The notes below the pieces were generated by a model. It saw nothing but the letters and a program-made list of their open reading frames with translations. It had not been told where the DNA came from and searched no databases. Shown here piece by piece: positions 8,088 through 15,842 of a stretch of 64,000 nucleotides of DNA (the stretch's first letter is position 1; every line of letters begins with the position of its first letter). The stretch is from JAIUNP01 sp020161975 (GTDB lineage: Bacteria > Pseudomonadota > Alphaproteobacteria > Rhizobiales > Beijerinckiaceae). The DNA lies in contig DAIOGK010000011.1 in assembly GCA_036745275.1 (NCBI GenBank), positions 1 to 64,000 of the forward strand, written 5' to 3'. Both the position numbers and the translations under genes were made by a program.

Positions 8088-9124
8088 TCTCCCTCCCCGT
8101 CCGAAAACAGCCCGAACTGCGCCGGCGCGCGCTGGGGCGCCGTCAGTCCCAGATGCCGGAAAGCGTGATCCGTCAGCAGACGCCCGCGCGGGGTGCGCTG
8201 CAAAAAGCCCTGCTGGATCAGGTAGGGCTCGATGATCTCCTCGATCGCATCGCGCGGCTCGGAAAGCGCCGCCGCAATCGTTTCGATCCCCACCGGCCCG
8301 CCGCCGAAATTGACGGCAACCATGGAAAGATACTTCCGGTCCATCTGGTCAAGGCCGATGCTGTCGACATCGAGAAAGCCGAGCGCCTTGTCCGCCAGCG
8401 CCCGCGTGATCGACGGCAGGCCTTCGACGATGGCGAAATCGCGCACGCGGCGTAAAAGCCGACCCGAGATGCGCGGCGTTCCCCGTGCACGGCGGGCAAT
8501 TTCGTTGGCCCCGTCCTCGCCGATGCCGATACCCAGCACCCGCGCGGCGCGCCGAACGATGAGTTCCAGTTCCTCGACCGTGTAGAAATTCAGCCGCACC
8601 GGGATGCCGAAGCGGTCGCGCAGCGGCGTTGTGAGCAGGCCCTGCCGGGTGGTGGCGCCAACCAGCGTGAACTTCGGCAGGTCGATCTTGACCGATCGCG
8701 CCGCCGGCCCCTCGCCGATCATCAGGTCGAGCTGGTAATCCTCCATCGCCGGATAGAGGATCTCCTCAACCGCCGGATTGAGCCGGTGAATCTCGTCGAT
8801 GAACAGCACGTCGCGCTCTTCCAGCGCCGTCAACTGCCCGGCAAGATCGCCCGCCTTTGCAATCACCGGACCGGAGGTGGAGCGGAAGTTGACGCCGAGT
8901 TCCCGCGCGACGATCTGCGCCAGCGTCGTCTTGCCAAGACCGGGCGGGCCGACGAGCAGCACATGGTCGAGCGCATCGCCGCGCGTCTTTGCCGCCTCGA
9001 TGAAAACCTTCAGGTTGGCGCGCGCCGCCGCCTGCCCGGTAAAATCGGCCAGCACCTGCGGTCGGATCGACGCCTCGATGTCGTCATCGCGCTTGTCGGG
9101 AGAGAGGATGCCGGGACGGGTCAT
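8084..9124 (-). CDS. ruvB: Holliday junction branch migration helicase RuvB
   Basis: RuvB is the hexameric AAA+ motor that drives branch migration of Holliday junctions bound by RuvA. The 346 residues show Walker A GPPGLGKTT near residues 59-67, Walker B LFIDEIHRL (107-115), sensor and arginine-finger regions, and a C-terminal winged-helix domain with TPRGR. The start is ATG at 9124. It is separated from ruvA by two small membrane-protein genes, so the ruvA-ruvB pair is interrupted here. Confidence 0.97.
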   Translation of the reverse strand: MTRPGILSPDKRDDDIEASIRPQVLADFTGQAAARANLKVFIEAAKTRGDALDHVLLVGPPGLGKTTLAQIVARELGVNFRSTSGPVIAKAGDLAGQLTALEERDVLFIDEIHRLNPAVEEILYPAMEDYQLDLMIGEGPAARSVKIDLPKFTLVGATTRQGLLTTPLRDRFGIPVRLNFYTVEELELIVRRAARVLGIGIGEDGANEIARRARGTPRISGRLLRRVRDFAIVEGLPSITRALADKALGFLDVDSIGLDQMDRKYLSMVAVNFGGGPVGIETIAAALSEPRDAIEEIIEPYLIQQGFLQRTPRGRLLTDHAFRHLGLTAPQRAPAQFGLFSDGEGE

Positions 9125-9157
9125 GTCAGGTGGCTTAGCCTATTCGTTTCCCGGTGG

Positions 9158-9253
9158 CTATTGCGGCACACGCGAGAGCCGGTCGTGGAGCCGACAATCG
9201 AACACGACCAGCACAAGCAGGGCACAGGTCACGACGATGGCGAGCGTCGCCAT
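9158..9253 (-). CDS. Small single-pass membrane protein, 31 residues
   Basis: An ATG at 9253 shares its A with the TGA of the upstream membrane-protein gene (TGATG) and opens a 31-codon frame ending in TAG at 9158, 33 bases before the ruvB start. The peptide begins MATLAIVVTCALLVLVVF, a hydrophobic stretch long enough to cross the membrane, followed by a basic tail with DCRLHDRLSRVPQ. I do not recognise it. The TGATG coupling, the clean membrane-segment pattern and the fact that it fills a gap in a tight operon support it as a real gene. It could instead be chance in high-GC DNA, because a 32-codon frame alone is weak evidence. Confidence 0.5.
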   Translation of the reverse strand: MATLAIVVTCALLVLVVFDCRLHDRLSRVPQ

Positions 9254-9762
9254 CAAGCACCGTCAGCCTGACCCGGGCCGGCTCGGTGCGCGGGTGGCAC
9301 GTGCCGCGGCGGCGTATGCCAACGGCGGGTCAACAGCCAGACAATTCCCGATGCAACGCCGAGGGAAACGATGAAGAGCACCCGGTGTGAAAAGGTGATG
9401 TTACCTGCGTTCACGGTAATCGGCATCGTGCAAACATACACAAGCACAGCCCACTGCGCCTGCTGCCAGAAGGCGCCGGCATCCACACGGTGGCGCAACA
9501 AATAAACGATGCAGCCGATCAGTCCGATGAACAGCACATGCGGCACGATCAGCAGGTAACTCGTCAACAGGATGAATTGGAACAAGCCGAACAGTGATCT
9601 TGCCCCGCCGGCGGCAAGTGAGACCTCAAGACCGCCGGAATGGACAAGGAGCAGCAGCAGGAAGACAAATGCCGCGATGGTCGGGCCAAGAACGGTCGCG
9701 ACCAGCCCGGTCTTGAGGCCCCAAAGCCGCGGACGGCGGTCATCGTTGCCCGCCAAACTCAA
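9253..9762 (-). CDS. Four-pass membrane protein of unknown function in the ruv operon
   Basis: I do not recognise this 169-residue protein. Hydrophobic segments lie at about 20-42, 58-88, 96-116 and 124-145, giving a probable four-pass inner-membrane protein with a basic, His/Pro-rich tail. It begins at TTG 9762, which overlaps the ruvA TGA (TTGA), and ends in TGATG with the next small frame, so it is translated within ruvC-ruvA-X-Y-ruvB. No active-site motif is visible. Its link to recombination may be only co-transcription. Confidence 0.7.
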   Translation of the reverse strand: MSLAGNDDRRPRLWGLKTGLVATVLGPTIAAFVFLLLLLVHSGGLEVSLAAGGARSLFGLFQFILLTSYLLIVPHVLFIGLIGCIVYLLRHRVDAGAFWQQAQWAVLVYVCTMPITVNAGNITFSHRVLFIVSLGVASGIVWLLTRRWHTPPRHVPPAHRAGPGQADGA

Positions 9763-10376
9763 CTCGCCAGTTCCTTCAATCCGCGTCGGATCAGCGCCGC
9801 CGCCTCTGCACCCTCGCCCAGCGCCTTCACCGCCGCCGCGATGGCGGCTGCCGCCTGCGGCTGGCCATATCCGAGGTTGGTGAGCGCAGAAATCGCATCA
9901 CGCACCGGCACCGGCGCCTTCTTCTCGTTAACGTCATCGCTGAGTTTCACCAGCGCGGGATCAACCGAGCCGAAGGCGGGCGCCTTGTCCTTGAGTTCGG
10001 CAACGATGCGCGCTGCCAGTTTCGGCCCGACCCCGGACGCCCGCCCCACCATCGCCTTGTCCTGCGTGGCAATCGCGGTCGCAAGTTCCCCCGGCTTGAG
10101 GATGGAAAGGATCGCCAGCGCCACCTTGGAGCCGACCCCCTGCACGGTTTGCAGCAGCCGGAACCAGTCGCGCTCCCCATCCGAGGCAAAGCCGAAAAGG
10201 CGGATTGCATCCTCGCGCACCTGCGTTTCGATGGAAAGCGTGGCGGCCTCGCCGGGCTTCGGCAAGGCCTGCAGGGTGCGGGTGGACGCAAACACCACAT
10301 AGCCGACGCCATGCACATCGAGGATCACGAAATCCTCGCCGTAGCTGTCGATCACGCCCTTCAGCTTGCCGATCAT
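9759..10376 (-). CDS. ruvA: Holliday junction binding protein RuvA
   Basis: RuvA tetramers bind the four-way junction and load RuvB. The 205-residue protein has the N-terminal OB-fold (MIGKLKGVID, DVHGVGY), the helix-hairpin-helix region (LQTVQGVGSKVALAIL and ASGVGPKLAARIV) and the C-terminal domain III that contacts RuvB, with the motif ALTNLGYGQPQA. ATG at 10376 overlaps the ruvC stop by four bases. Confidence 0.96.
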   Translation of the reverse strand: MIGKLKGVIDSYGEDFVILDVHGVGYVVFASTRTLQALPKPGEAATLSIETQVREDAIRLFGFASDGERDWFRLLQTVQGVGSKVALAILSILKPGELATAIATQDKAMVGRASGVGPKLAARIVAELKDKAPAFGSVDPALVKLSDDVNEKKAPVPVRDAISALTNLGYGQPQAAAAIAAAVKALGEGAEAAALIRRGLKELAS

Positions 10377-10870
10377 CGCGCCACCAGCCTTTTCACGTTG
10401 CGATTCTGGGCATGACAGATCGCGATGGCGAGCGCGTCCGCCGCATCATCCGTTTTCACCACCGCCTTGGGCAGCAACACCTTGATCATCATGCGGATTT
10501 GCTGCTTTTCGGCATGGCCCGAGCCGACCACGGTCTTTTTCACGTGGTTGGGCGCATATTCGGCGACACTCAGCCCCCCCTGCGCCGGCACCAGCATGGC
10601 CACGCCGCGCGCGGCACCCAGCTTCAATGCCGAGCGCGCATCCGCATTGACGAAGGTTTCCTCCACCGCCGCCTCGTCCGGCCCAAGCGCAGCGAAAACC
10701 TCCGACAGGCCAGCGTGGAGCAGCGCCAGCCGCGCGCCGAGGTCCAGCCCCGGATCGGGCTCCACCGAGCCGCAGGCGACATAGGTAAGCCGCGCGCCCT
10801 CGCAGTCGATCACACCCCAGCCGGTCTTGCGCAGACCGGGGTCGATTCCGAGAATACGGATGGTGGACAT
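10373..10870 (-). CDS. ruvC: Holliday junction resolvase RuvC
   Basis: RuvC is the dimeric RNase H-fold endonuclease that resolves Holliday junctions. The catalytic acids are visible: Asp10 in GIDPG, Glu70/Glu71 in AVEETFVN, and Asp142 and Asp145 in the DDAADALAIAICH motif. It is 165 residues long, normal for the family. The ATG is at 10870. The only Shine-Dalgarno-like GGAG, 8 bases upstream, sits in the right arm of a perfect 10-bp hairpin. RuvC leads the ruvCA-X-Y-ruvB-ybgC operon. Confidence 0.96.
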   Translation of the reverse strand: MSTIRILGIDPGLRKTGWGVIDCEGARLTYVACGSVEPDPGLDLGARLALLHAGLSEVFAALGPDEAAVEETFVNADARSALKLGAARGVAMLVPAQGGLSVAEYAPNHVKKTVVGSGHAEKQQIRMMIKVLLPKAVVKTDDAADALAIAICHAQNRNVKRLVAR

Positions 10871-10873
10871 GCA

Positions 10874-10897
10874 AACGGCTCCGCGAACGGAGCCGTT
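10874..10897 (-). terminator. Perfect 10-bp hairpin between yebC and ruvC
   Basis: AACGGCTCCG (10874-10883) and CGGAGCCGTT (10888-10897) pair perfectly around a four-base loop. On the minus strand the hairpin starts about 28 bases after the yebC stop and ends three bases before the ruvC ATG. It lacks a clear T-tract, so it may be a weak terminator for yebC, a translational control element that hides the ruvC GGAG, or both. Confidence 0.55.
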
Positions 10898-10925
10898 ATG
10901 CGCTGATTCCCGGCCTGAACGCCAA

Positions 10926-11672
10926 TCAGCTTGCGAGCTTGGCCATCAGCGCGTCGGAAATCTCGAAGTTGGAATAGACGTTCTGCACATCGTCATGCTC
11001 TTCGAGCGTGTCCATCAGCCGGACGAGCTTCTCGCCTGTCTCGTCATCGACGGTGATGGTGTTCTGCGGCTTCCAGATCAGCTTCGACTTCTTCGGCTCG
11101 CCGAACTTGGCTTCGAGCGCCTTGGTCACTTCGTTGAGCGCGGTCTGCTCACAATAGATTTCATGGCTTTCCTCGCCTGACACCACATCGTCGGCGCCCG
11201 CCTCGATGGCCGCCTCCAGCATGTCATCAGCGCTGCCGGCCTTGGCATCGAATTCGATCACGCCCACCCGGTCGAACATGAACGAAACCGCGCCGGTTTC
11301 GGCCATGTTGCCACCCGATTTGGTGAAATAGGAGCGCACGTCGGAGGCGGTGCGATTGCGATTGTCGGTCATCACCTCGACGATCACCGCGGTGCCGCCC
11401 GGCCCGTAACCCTCATAGCGGATTTCGTCGTAGTTCTCGCCGTCGTTGCCGGCCGCCTTCGAGATGGCGCGCTGGATGTTGTCTTTGGGCATATTCTCGG
11501 CCCGCGCCGCCAGAACCGCGAGGCGCAGCCGCGGGTTCATCGCCGGGTCGGGCATCCCCATCTTGGCGGCAACCGTGATTTCACGCGCGAGCTTGGAGAA
11601 GATCTTGGAGCGGATTTTGTCCTGCTTCCCCTTCTTGTGCATGATGTTCTTGAATTGGGAATGGCCTGCCAT
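10926..11672 (-). CDS. YebC/TACO1-family protein
   Basis: YebC-family proteins are cytoplasmic factors reported to act as transcriptional regulators and, in some bacteria, to assist ribosomes at polyproline stretches. The 248-residue protein starts with the family signature MAGHSQFKNIMHKKG and keeps the PKDNIQRAISKA and YEGYGPGG motifs of the three-domain fold. It starts at ATG 11672 and sits directly upstream of ruvC, a very common arrangement. Identification is by full-length family resemblance. Confidence 0.94.
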   Translation of the reverse strand: MAGHSQFKNIMHKKGKQDKIRSKIFSKLAREITVAAKMGMPDPAMNPRLRLAVLAARAENMPKDNIQRAISKAAGNDGENYDEIRYEGYGPGGTAVIVEVMTDNRNRTASDVRSYFTKSGGNMAETGAVSFMFDRVGVIEFDAKAGSADDMLEAAIEAGADDVVSGEESHEIYCEQTALNEVTKALEAKFGEPKKSKLIWKPQNTITVDDETGEKLVRLMDTLEEHDDVQNVYSNFEISDALMAKLAS

Positions 11673-11765
11673 CGTCGATGGCGGACGCCCATAGCGCCCG
11701 CTCCCTGTCAGAGAAAGAATTGGAAGAAACGCCCTATAGCCGTCCTCAGCGGGAAAATCCAGTCG

Positions 11766-12230
11766 CTACACGGTTTTCCGATAGACAATGAAGCCGGATT
11801 TTTCCGCGACCGCATCATAAAGCCGCTGCGCGATCACATTCGTCTCCTGCGTCTGCCAGTAGACGCGAGGCGAACCTGCCGCCCGTGCCGCATCATAGAC
11901 GGCCTCGATCAATGCGCGCCCCACGCCCCGGCCACGCGCGGCCTCGCTGGTGAAAAGGTCCTGAAGGTAGCAGACCGGCCCCACCGTCACCGTGTTCCGG
12001 TGATAAAGATAATGCGTGAAGCCGATGAGTTCATCACCCGCCTCCGCCACCAGACAGTGCATCGGTTCATAAGCATCGAAGAACCGCGCCCATGTCAGGT
12101 CCGTCATGGCAGACGAAACCTCGGCCGGCCCCGTGCGATGATAGAACGCGTTGTAGCCAGCCCAGAGCGGCAGCCAGCGCGCCTTGTCCGTATTCCGTGC
12201 CGGCCTGACGATGAAATCCTTCATGACCAT
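11766..12230 (-). CDS. GNAT-family N-acetyltransferase
   Basis: This 154-residue protein has the GNAT fold: an RPARNTDKARW start, the beta-strand with VCYLQDLFTS, and the acetyl-CoA pyrophosphate-binding motif ARGRGVGRALIEAVY (about residues 97-111), followed by YWQTQETNVIAQRLYD. The family transfers an acetyl group from acetyl-CoA to an amine; the substrate cannot be read from the sequence. ATG at 12230 is used, and ATG at 12224 is equally possible. It is a single gene, divergent from the HdeD gene. Confidence 0.88.
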   Translation of the reverse strand: MVMKDFIVRPARNTDKARWLPLWAGYNAFYHRTGPAEVSSAMTDLTWARFFDAYEPMHCLVAEAGDELIGFTHYLYHRNTVTVGPVCYLQDLFTSEAARGRGVGRALIEAVYDAARAAGSPRVYWQTQETNVIAQRLYDAVAEKSGFIVYRKTV

Positions 12231-12370
12231 GTTCCCTGTCTACCGCCGCGATAGACCACATCGCACTGCAAGAAAACCACTCCTCGCATAGCAGCCATGC
12301 AAAATTTGATGGAACCATTCGCGTTCCCGCGAATTGTCCCCGCCGAGAGTTTCAAATCAGGGGAATGACA

Positions 12371-12973
12371 ATGACTGACGCCACTTCAACGACCTCGAAC
12401 ACGCCCGGCGCTCCGCACAGCCTGGGATCATCCATCCATTCTCTGTCCGGCAAGTGGGGCTGGTTCGTCGCGCTCGGCGTCCTCTTCGCGCTGACCGGCG
12501 CCTATGCGCTGGTGGCCGTGGTTCCGGCCACGCTCGTTTCGGCCATCTGGATCGGCGCCTTCCTGCTGGTGGCCGGCATTGGCGAGACCATCGCCGCCTT
12601 CCAGTTCAAGGAATGGGGACGCTTCACCCTCTGGCTGCTGATGGGCCTTGCCTACATCGCCGCCGGCATCATTACCTTCGTTTATCCGATGGCTGCTGCC
12701 GTCTCGCTCACGCTCATCGTCGGCATCGCCATGCTCGTCGCCGGCGTGGTCCGTACCTGGCTCGGCTTCAACATGAAGGACTCGGCAGCCTGGGGGCTCG
12801 TGGTCTTCTCCGGCGTGATCAGCATCCTGCTCGGTGTGATGATCCTCGCCCAGTGGCCGGCTTCGGGTCTTTATGTCCTCGGCATCTTCCTTGGCGTTGA
12901 CCTGCTGTTCTCCGGAGCAGGCTGGATTTCCACCGGTCTCACCATCCGCCGCCTGACACACAGTCACGCATAA
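12371..12973 (+). CDS. HdeD-family (DUF308) membrane protein
   Basis: HdeD-like proteins are small inner-membrane proteins, linked in enterics to acid resistance. The 200-residue product has six regularly spaced membrane segments (about 27-47, 52-72, 85-104, 109-129, 141-161 and 167-189) with Gly-rich packing, typical of the DUF308 duplication. ATG at 12371 is chosen because AGGGGA lies seven bases upstream; the ATG at 12365 is too close to it. Its stop is three bases from the opposing YjbR stop, and its terminator-like hairpin lies inside that gene. A GGAAC at 12311 could be part of a stress-sigma promoter, but the minus-10 match is poor. Confidence 0.88.
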   Translation: MTDATSTTSNTPGAPHSLGSSIHSLSGKWGWFVALGVLFALTGAYALVAVVPATLVSAIWIGAFLLVAGIGETIAAFQFKEWGRFTLWLLMGLAYIAAGIITFVYPMAAAVSLTLIVGIAMLVAGVVRTWLGFNMKDSAAWGLVVFSGVISILLGVMILAQWPASGLYVLGIFLGVDLLFSGAGWISTGLTIRRLTHSHA

Positions 12974-12976
12974 TAA

Positions 12977-13354
12977 CTAATGCGCGGCGAGGGCTTCCAA
13001 CTGAAGCTCTCGCCGCAGTTTTCTCGTCAAAGCACACACGACGAGAAGGTGGGAAATGCGCAAGTGATCGGCTAGCGCAGCCGGGTCCAGGCCCGGCTGC
13101 GCGAAGTGCTGAATCCACTTCAGCCCGCGCGAGGCGAGATAGGGCGCAGGCCTCAGGCCCGGCATCTCCTTCAGGATGTCATAGGCCATATCCGTTACCT
13201 TGAAGGTGATGCCGGCGTGCTCACCCCAGTGCCAGGCACCGATCGCGAACATCTTGCCGCCAACCTTCCACACGTCAGCCCCCTCCCACTGTACCACATG
13301 GGTGGTTTTCGGCAGGGAAGCGCAAAAGGCGTTGAAGGCGTCGCGATCCATCAT
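12977..13354 (-). CDS. MmcQ/YjbR-family protein
   Basis: This 125-residue protein belongs to the MmcQ/YjbR (DUF419) family, small cytoplasmic proteins with a CyaY-like fold and a presumed DNA-binding role. The visible family features are the early LPKTTHVVQWEGADVWKVGGKMFA block and the late PYLASRGLKWIQH block. It begins at ATG 13354, overlapping the ymdB-type stop by four bases, so the two are co-translated. The last 13 codons form one side of a 14-bp hairpin that may terminate the opposing HdeD transcript. Confidence 0.88.
   Translation of the reverse strand: MMDRDAFNAFCASLPKTTHVVQWEGADVWKVGGKMFAIGAWHWGEHAGITFKVTDMAYDILKEMPGLRPAPYLASRGLKWIQHFAQPGLDPAALADHLRISHLLVVCALTRKLRRELQLEALAAH
12984..13016 (+). 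terminator. 14-bp hairpin after the HdeD gene, inside the YjbR 3' end
   Basis: Bases 12984-12997 pair with 13003-13016 over 14 bp, with one G-T wobble and a five-base loop. It begins ten bases after the HdeD stop. No T-tract follows, so efficiency is uncertain. It lies entirely within the coding sequence of the convergent YjbR gene. Confidence 0.6.
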
Positions 13355-14172
13355 TCCCAGAATGCCGGTCTGGCGTTTTCGAGTTCCGGCCCGAGCGTGA
13401 TGCGGCTGACATGCACGGCAAGCCCGGTCGCATCATCTGTCTCCACCGCGAGGCCGCAGAGCGTGCCCGACCCGTTCGCGCTTTCAAAGCGACTGCCCGG
13501 CGTTGCTTCCAGAAAACGGCGGATCGGCTCGGATTTATCGCACCCAAGAACGGAATCATAATCTCCGCACATGCCGGCATCGGATTGATAGGCCGTACCG
13601 CCTGGCAGCCGCCGCGCATCGGCCGTCGGAACATGGGTATGCGTGCCGACGACCACGCTCACCCGCCCATCGAGATAATGGCCAAGCGCCTGCTTCTCGC
13701 TGGTTGCCTCGCCGTGAAAATCGACAAGGATCGCATCCGCCGCCATTCCCAGCGGACAGGCCTCAACCTCGCGCTCGATGGCCGCGAAGGGATCATCGGA
13801 TAACCCCATGAAGACGCGGGCGATGGCATTGATGACGAGCACACGGCGCCCGCCAGAAACCTCGATCAGTGCTGCGCCGCGCCCCGGCGTTCCGCGTGGA
13901 AAATTGAGCGGGCGAACAAGCTTGGGCTGCCGTTCGATGAAGACGAGCGCCTCTCGCTGGTCGAAGGCATGGTTGCCAAGCGTCACAGCATCGGCACCGG
14001 CATTGAGAAGATCATCGCAGATCGCTTCGGTGATTCCGAAGCCGCCGGCGGCATTCTCGCCGTTGATCACGACACAATCGAGCCGCCAGCGCTGCCGCAG
14101 GGCCGGCAGTTGGTTGGCAATCGCAGTGCGGCCCGGACGGCCCACCACATCTCCGAGAAACAGGATCCGCAT
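13351..14172 (-). CDS. YmdB-type calcineurin-like metallophosphoesterase
   Basis: The 273-residue protein matches the YmdB/TIGR00282 family of dinuclear-metal phosphodiesterases, which hydrolyse cyclic nucleotides in Bacillus. The metal-ligand motifs are in order: GDVVGRPGR (about residues 7-15), NGENAAGG (about 40), TLGNHAFDQ (about 68), VDFHGEAT (about 150) and GTHTHVPTAD (about 178). Translation is placed at ATG 14172, eight bases after the 5-FCL stop; a longer start at 14208 would only add an unstructured extension that overlaps 5-FCL. The fcl-ymdB-yjbR group forms one operon downstream of 6S RNA. Confidence 0.9.
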   Translation of the reverse strand: MRILFLGDVVGRPGRTAIANQLPALRQRWRLDCVVINGENAAGGFGITEAICDDLLNAGADAVTLGNHAFDQREALVFIERQPKLVRPLNFPRGTPGRGAALIEVSGGRRVLVINAIARVFMGLSDDPFAAIEREVEACPLGMAADAILVDFHGEATSEKQALGHYLDGRVSVVVGTHTHVPTADARRLPGGTAYQSDAGMCGDYDSVLGCDKSEPIRRFLEATPGSRFESANGSGTLCGLAVETDDATGLAVHVSRITLGPELENARPAFWE

Positions 14173-14179
14173 GAACGAG

Positions 14180-14764
14180 CTATGCGCTTCGGAATGCCCG
14201 GCAGTCAAACAATCCCTGCTCGGTCAGCACCAGATCGAGCAGCACGTCATGCCCGTCCACAGGCACATCGGCCACCTCCTGCGCGGCAAACCCGACGCCA
14301 ACCGCCAGCGCCGGGCGCCGGATCGCCAATGTCCGGTCGAAAAAGCCCCCGCCATAGCCGAGCCGGTGGCCACGCCGGTCGAAGGCCAGCAGTGGCAACA
14401 ACATCAGTTGCGGATGAACGACAGGCGCCTCGGTCGACGGCTCCAGGATGCCGAACGCTCCCTGCCGGAGCGCTTCACCCGGTCGCCAGCGCCGGAAGAT
14501 CAGCCCCGTCTCTGCGCCGAGGACGCACGGCAGCGCCAGCGCCACGCCACACCGATGAAGCGCGAGCAGCAGGGGCGCAACGTCGACTTCATCCCGGATA
14601 GCCTGGAAACCGGACAGGACACCCCCGTCGCAGAGCGCCGCAAGGTCCGGCGCCTGCCGCGCCAGCGCCCCGGCGGCGGCCTGCCGTTCGGGATCGGAAA
14701 CAGCACGGCGCATCGCCTTCATCGCGCGCCGCAGTGCCTGTTTTGCGGCTGCAAGGCCGGACAT
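14180..14764 (-). CDS. 5-formyltetrahydrofolate cyclo-ligase
   Basis: This enzyme (YgfA/MTHFS) uses ATP to convert 5-formyl-THF to 5,10-methenyl-THF, recycling a storage folate. The 194-residue protein keeps the basic helix at the N-terminus (KQALRRAMKAMRR) and the C-terminal signature LLAFDRRGHRLGYGGGFFDR, which contains the ATP/substrate loop. ATG at 14764 is chosen; the GTG at 14767 is next to it. It is the usual downstream partner of 6S RNA. Confidence 0.92.
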   Translation of the reverse strand: MSGLAAAKQALRRAMKAMRRAVSDPERQAAAGALARQAPDLAALCDGGVLSGFQAIRDEVDVAPLLLALHRCGVALALPCVLGAETGLIFRRWRPGEALRQGAFGILEPSTEAPVVHPQLMLLPLLAFDRRGHRLGYGGGFFDRTLAIRRPALAVGVGFAAQEVADVPVDGHDVLLDLVLTEQGLFDCRAFRSA

Positions 14765-14804
14765 CACGTCACCAATCGAGCAAAAGCGCGGAGCCGCAGT
14801 GACC

Positions 14805-14945
14805 GTCGGAATGTCGATCCCGGGTGCCTACATAAGTAGGTGGGCGCCGTGTGCAAAGGTCCAGGAACCTTCGCAGGAACAGCTCCCTTGGGAGTCGTAT
14901 GGCCCCGGGGATAGTGTTTCCTAACGCGTCCCGCAGCCCCGCAGG
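14805..14945 (-). ncRNA. ssrS: 6S RNA
   Basis: 6S RNA binds the housekeeping RNA polymerase and mimics an open promoter. The gap between zapA and the 5-formyl-THF cyclo-ligase gene is the conserved ssrS site in proteobacteria, and this 220-bp gap contains no ORF. The minus strand shows GC-rich arms, including TCCCCGGGG (5' half) that can pair with CACCCGGGA (3' half), a short hairpin CCTACTTATGTAGG and a relaxed central region, as expected of a long interrupted stem. The exact ends are not resolved; about 140-155 nt is likely. Confidence 0.72.
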
Positions 14946-14970
14946 ACTGAATGTAATGTGCTTCGTGCAA

Positions 14971-14987
14971 CCTGACCAGTGGTCAGG
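14971..14987. repeat. Inverted repeat after zapA, before 6S RNA
   Basis: CCTGACC (14971-14977) and GGTCAGG (14981-14987) are perfect inverted repeats with a three-base spacer, two bases after the zapA stop on the minus strand and about 25 bases upstream of the presumed 6S start. It could be a weak terminator for zapA or a binding site in the 6S promoter. Confidence 0.5.
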
Positions 14988-14989
14988 CG

Positions 14990-15358
14990 TCAGAGATCGG
15001 GCCGTGTTGACAACAGTGCGATGATCCGTTCGAGCCGTTGCGTCATCCGGTCGATCTGCTGGGCCACCTCGACCTCGCGCGTATCCACACCCGCCCGCAC
15101 ATTGGTCTGCTCGGCCTTGACCGCTTTCACCTCGCCCGCGAGCGAATCCGTCCGCTTGCGCGCCTCGAAGAACTCGTCCGTGATGGTAATGGCTGCCATC
15201 ACGACCAGACGCAGGTCGCCGATCTCACCGAAAGCCTTCCGCATTTCGCCGATCCGCCCGTCAAGGTGACGCCCGAGCGCTTCAAGATGCGCCTCCTGCC
15301 CGTCCTCACAGGCCATGCGGAAGGTCTTGCCATCGATGACGACACTCACCTGGCTCAT
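14990..15358 (-). CDS. zapA: Cell division protein ZapA
   Basis: ZapA crosslinks FtsZ filaments at mid-cell. The 122-residue protein has the N-terminal globular domain (VSVVIDGKTFRMACEDGQE) with the conserved HLDGRI segment, and a long C-terminal coiled coil (about 60-115). ATG at 15358 overlaps the DUF4164 stop by four bases, so the two small coiled-coil genes are co-translated. The position upstream of 6S RNA is conserved. Confidence 0.93.
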   Translation of the reverse strand: MSQVSVVIDGKTFRMACEDGQEAHLEALGRHLDGRIGEMRKAFGEIGDLRLVVMAAITITDEFFEARKRTDSLAGEVKAVKAEQTNVRAGVDTREVEVAQQIDRMTQRLERIIALLSTRPDL

Positions 15359-15663
15359 GGCCGGTCGTCCTTCAGGGCATCACGCACGGCCAGCATGGCC
15401 CGGTCGATCCGCTGGTCGAGCGACAGCAACTGCTCTTCAAGAAGCCGGCCGCGCGCGCTCGAACGGTCCAGGTTCTCGGCGAGCCCTTGCCGGTCAGCCC
15501 GCATCAGCGCCAGCTCGCTCTCCAGCGCCATGCGCATCCGCTCCCCCTCCTGATGCCGCAGGGAGACGGCCTCCAGCCGGTCAAGCGCGGCGCCGAACCG
15601 GGCGAGCGCTTCCTGCACGGGGTCTGGGGGTGTGGACAACGTTCGACTCGACAATCCGTTCAA
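15355..15663 (-). CDS. DUF4164 coiled-coil protein
   Basis: This 102-residue protein is almost entirely a predicted coiled coil (about 15-95) and matches the DUF4164 family found next to zapA in Rhizobiales. Its role is unknown; by position and shape it may work with ZapA at the division site, in the way ZapB does elsewhere. The start is uncertain: TTG at 15663 is listed, and later TTG or GTG codons before VQEALARF are possible. No strong Shine-Dalgarno sequence is visible. Confidence 0.8.
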   Translation of the reverse strand: MNGLSSRTLSTPPDPVQEALARFGAALDRLEAVSLRHQEGERMRMALESELALMRADRQGLAENLDRSSARGRLLEEQLLSLDQRIDRAMLAVRDALKDDRP

Positions 15664-15842
15664 GGAATTAGACGATGAACGTTAGGCATCACATCAAGCC
15701 ACCGTCAATCACGCGCCCGAGTTTCACACTGCTTTCCGCTGCCCGCATTGTCCGTCGAACTGCACCGAAGTGATAAGATCCGCCATCTTGCCTTCACGCC
15801 CGCAGCGTCCACTAATCGCCCCAATCAATGATGGAGGACGCC

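Noticed and set aside
10870..11000. LexA (SOS) box upstream of ruvC
   Set aside because: No GTTC-N7-GTTC or close variant is present in the yebC-ruvC region.
12311..12337. GGAAC motif as an EcfG-type stress promoter of the HdeD gene
   Set aside because: The minus-35 GGAAC fits, but the bases 16-17 positions downstream are AATT or ATTG instead of CGTT.
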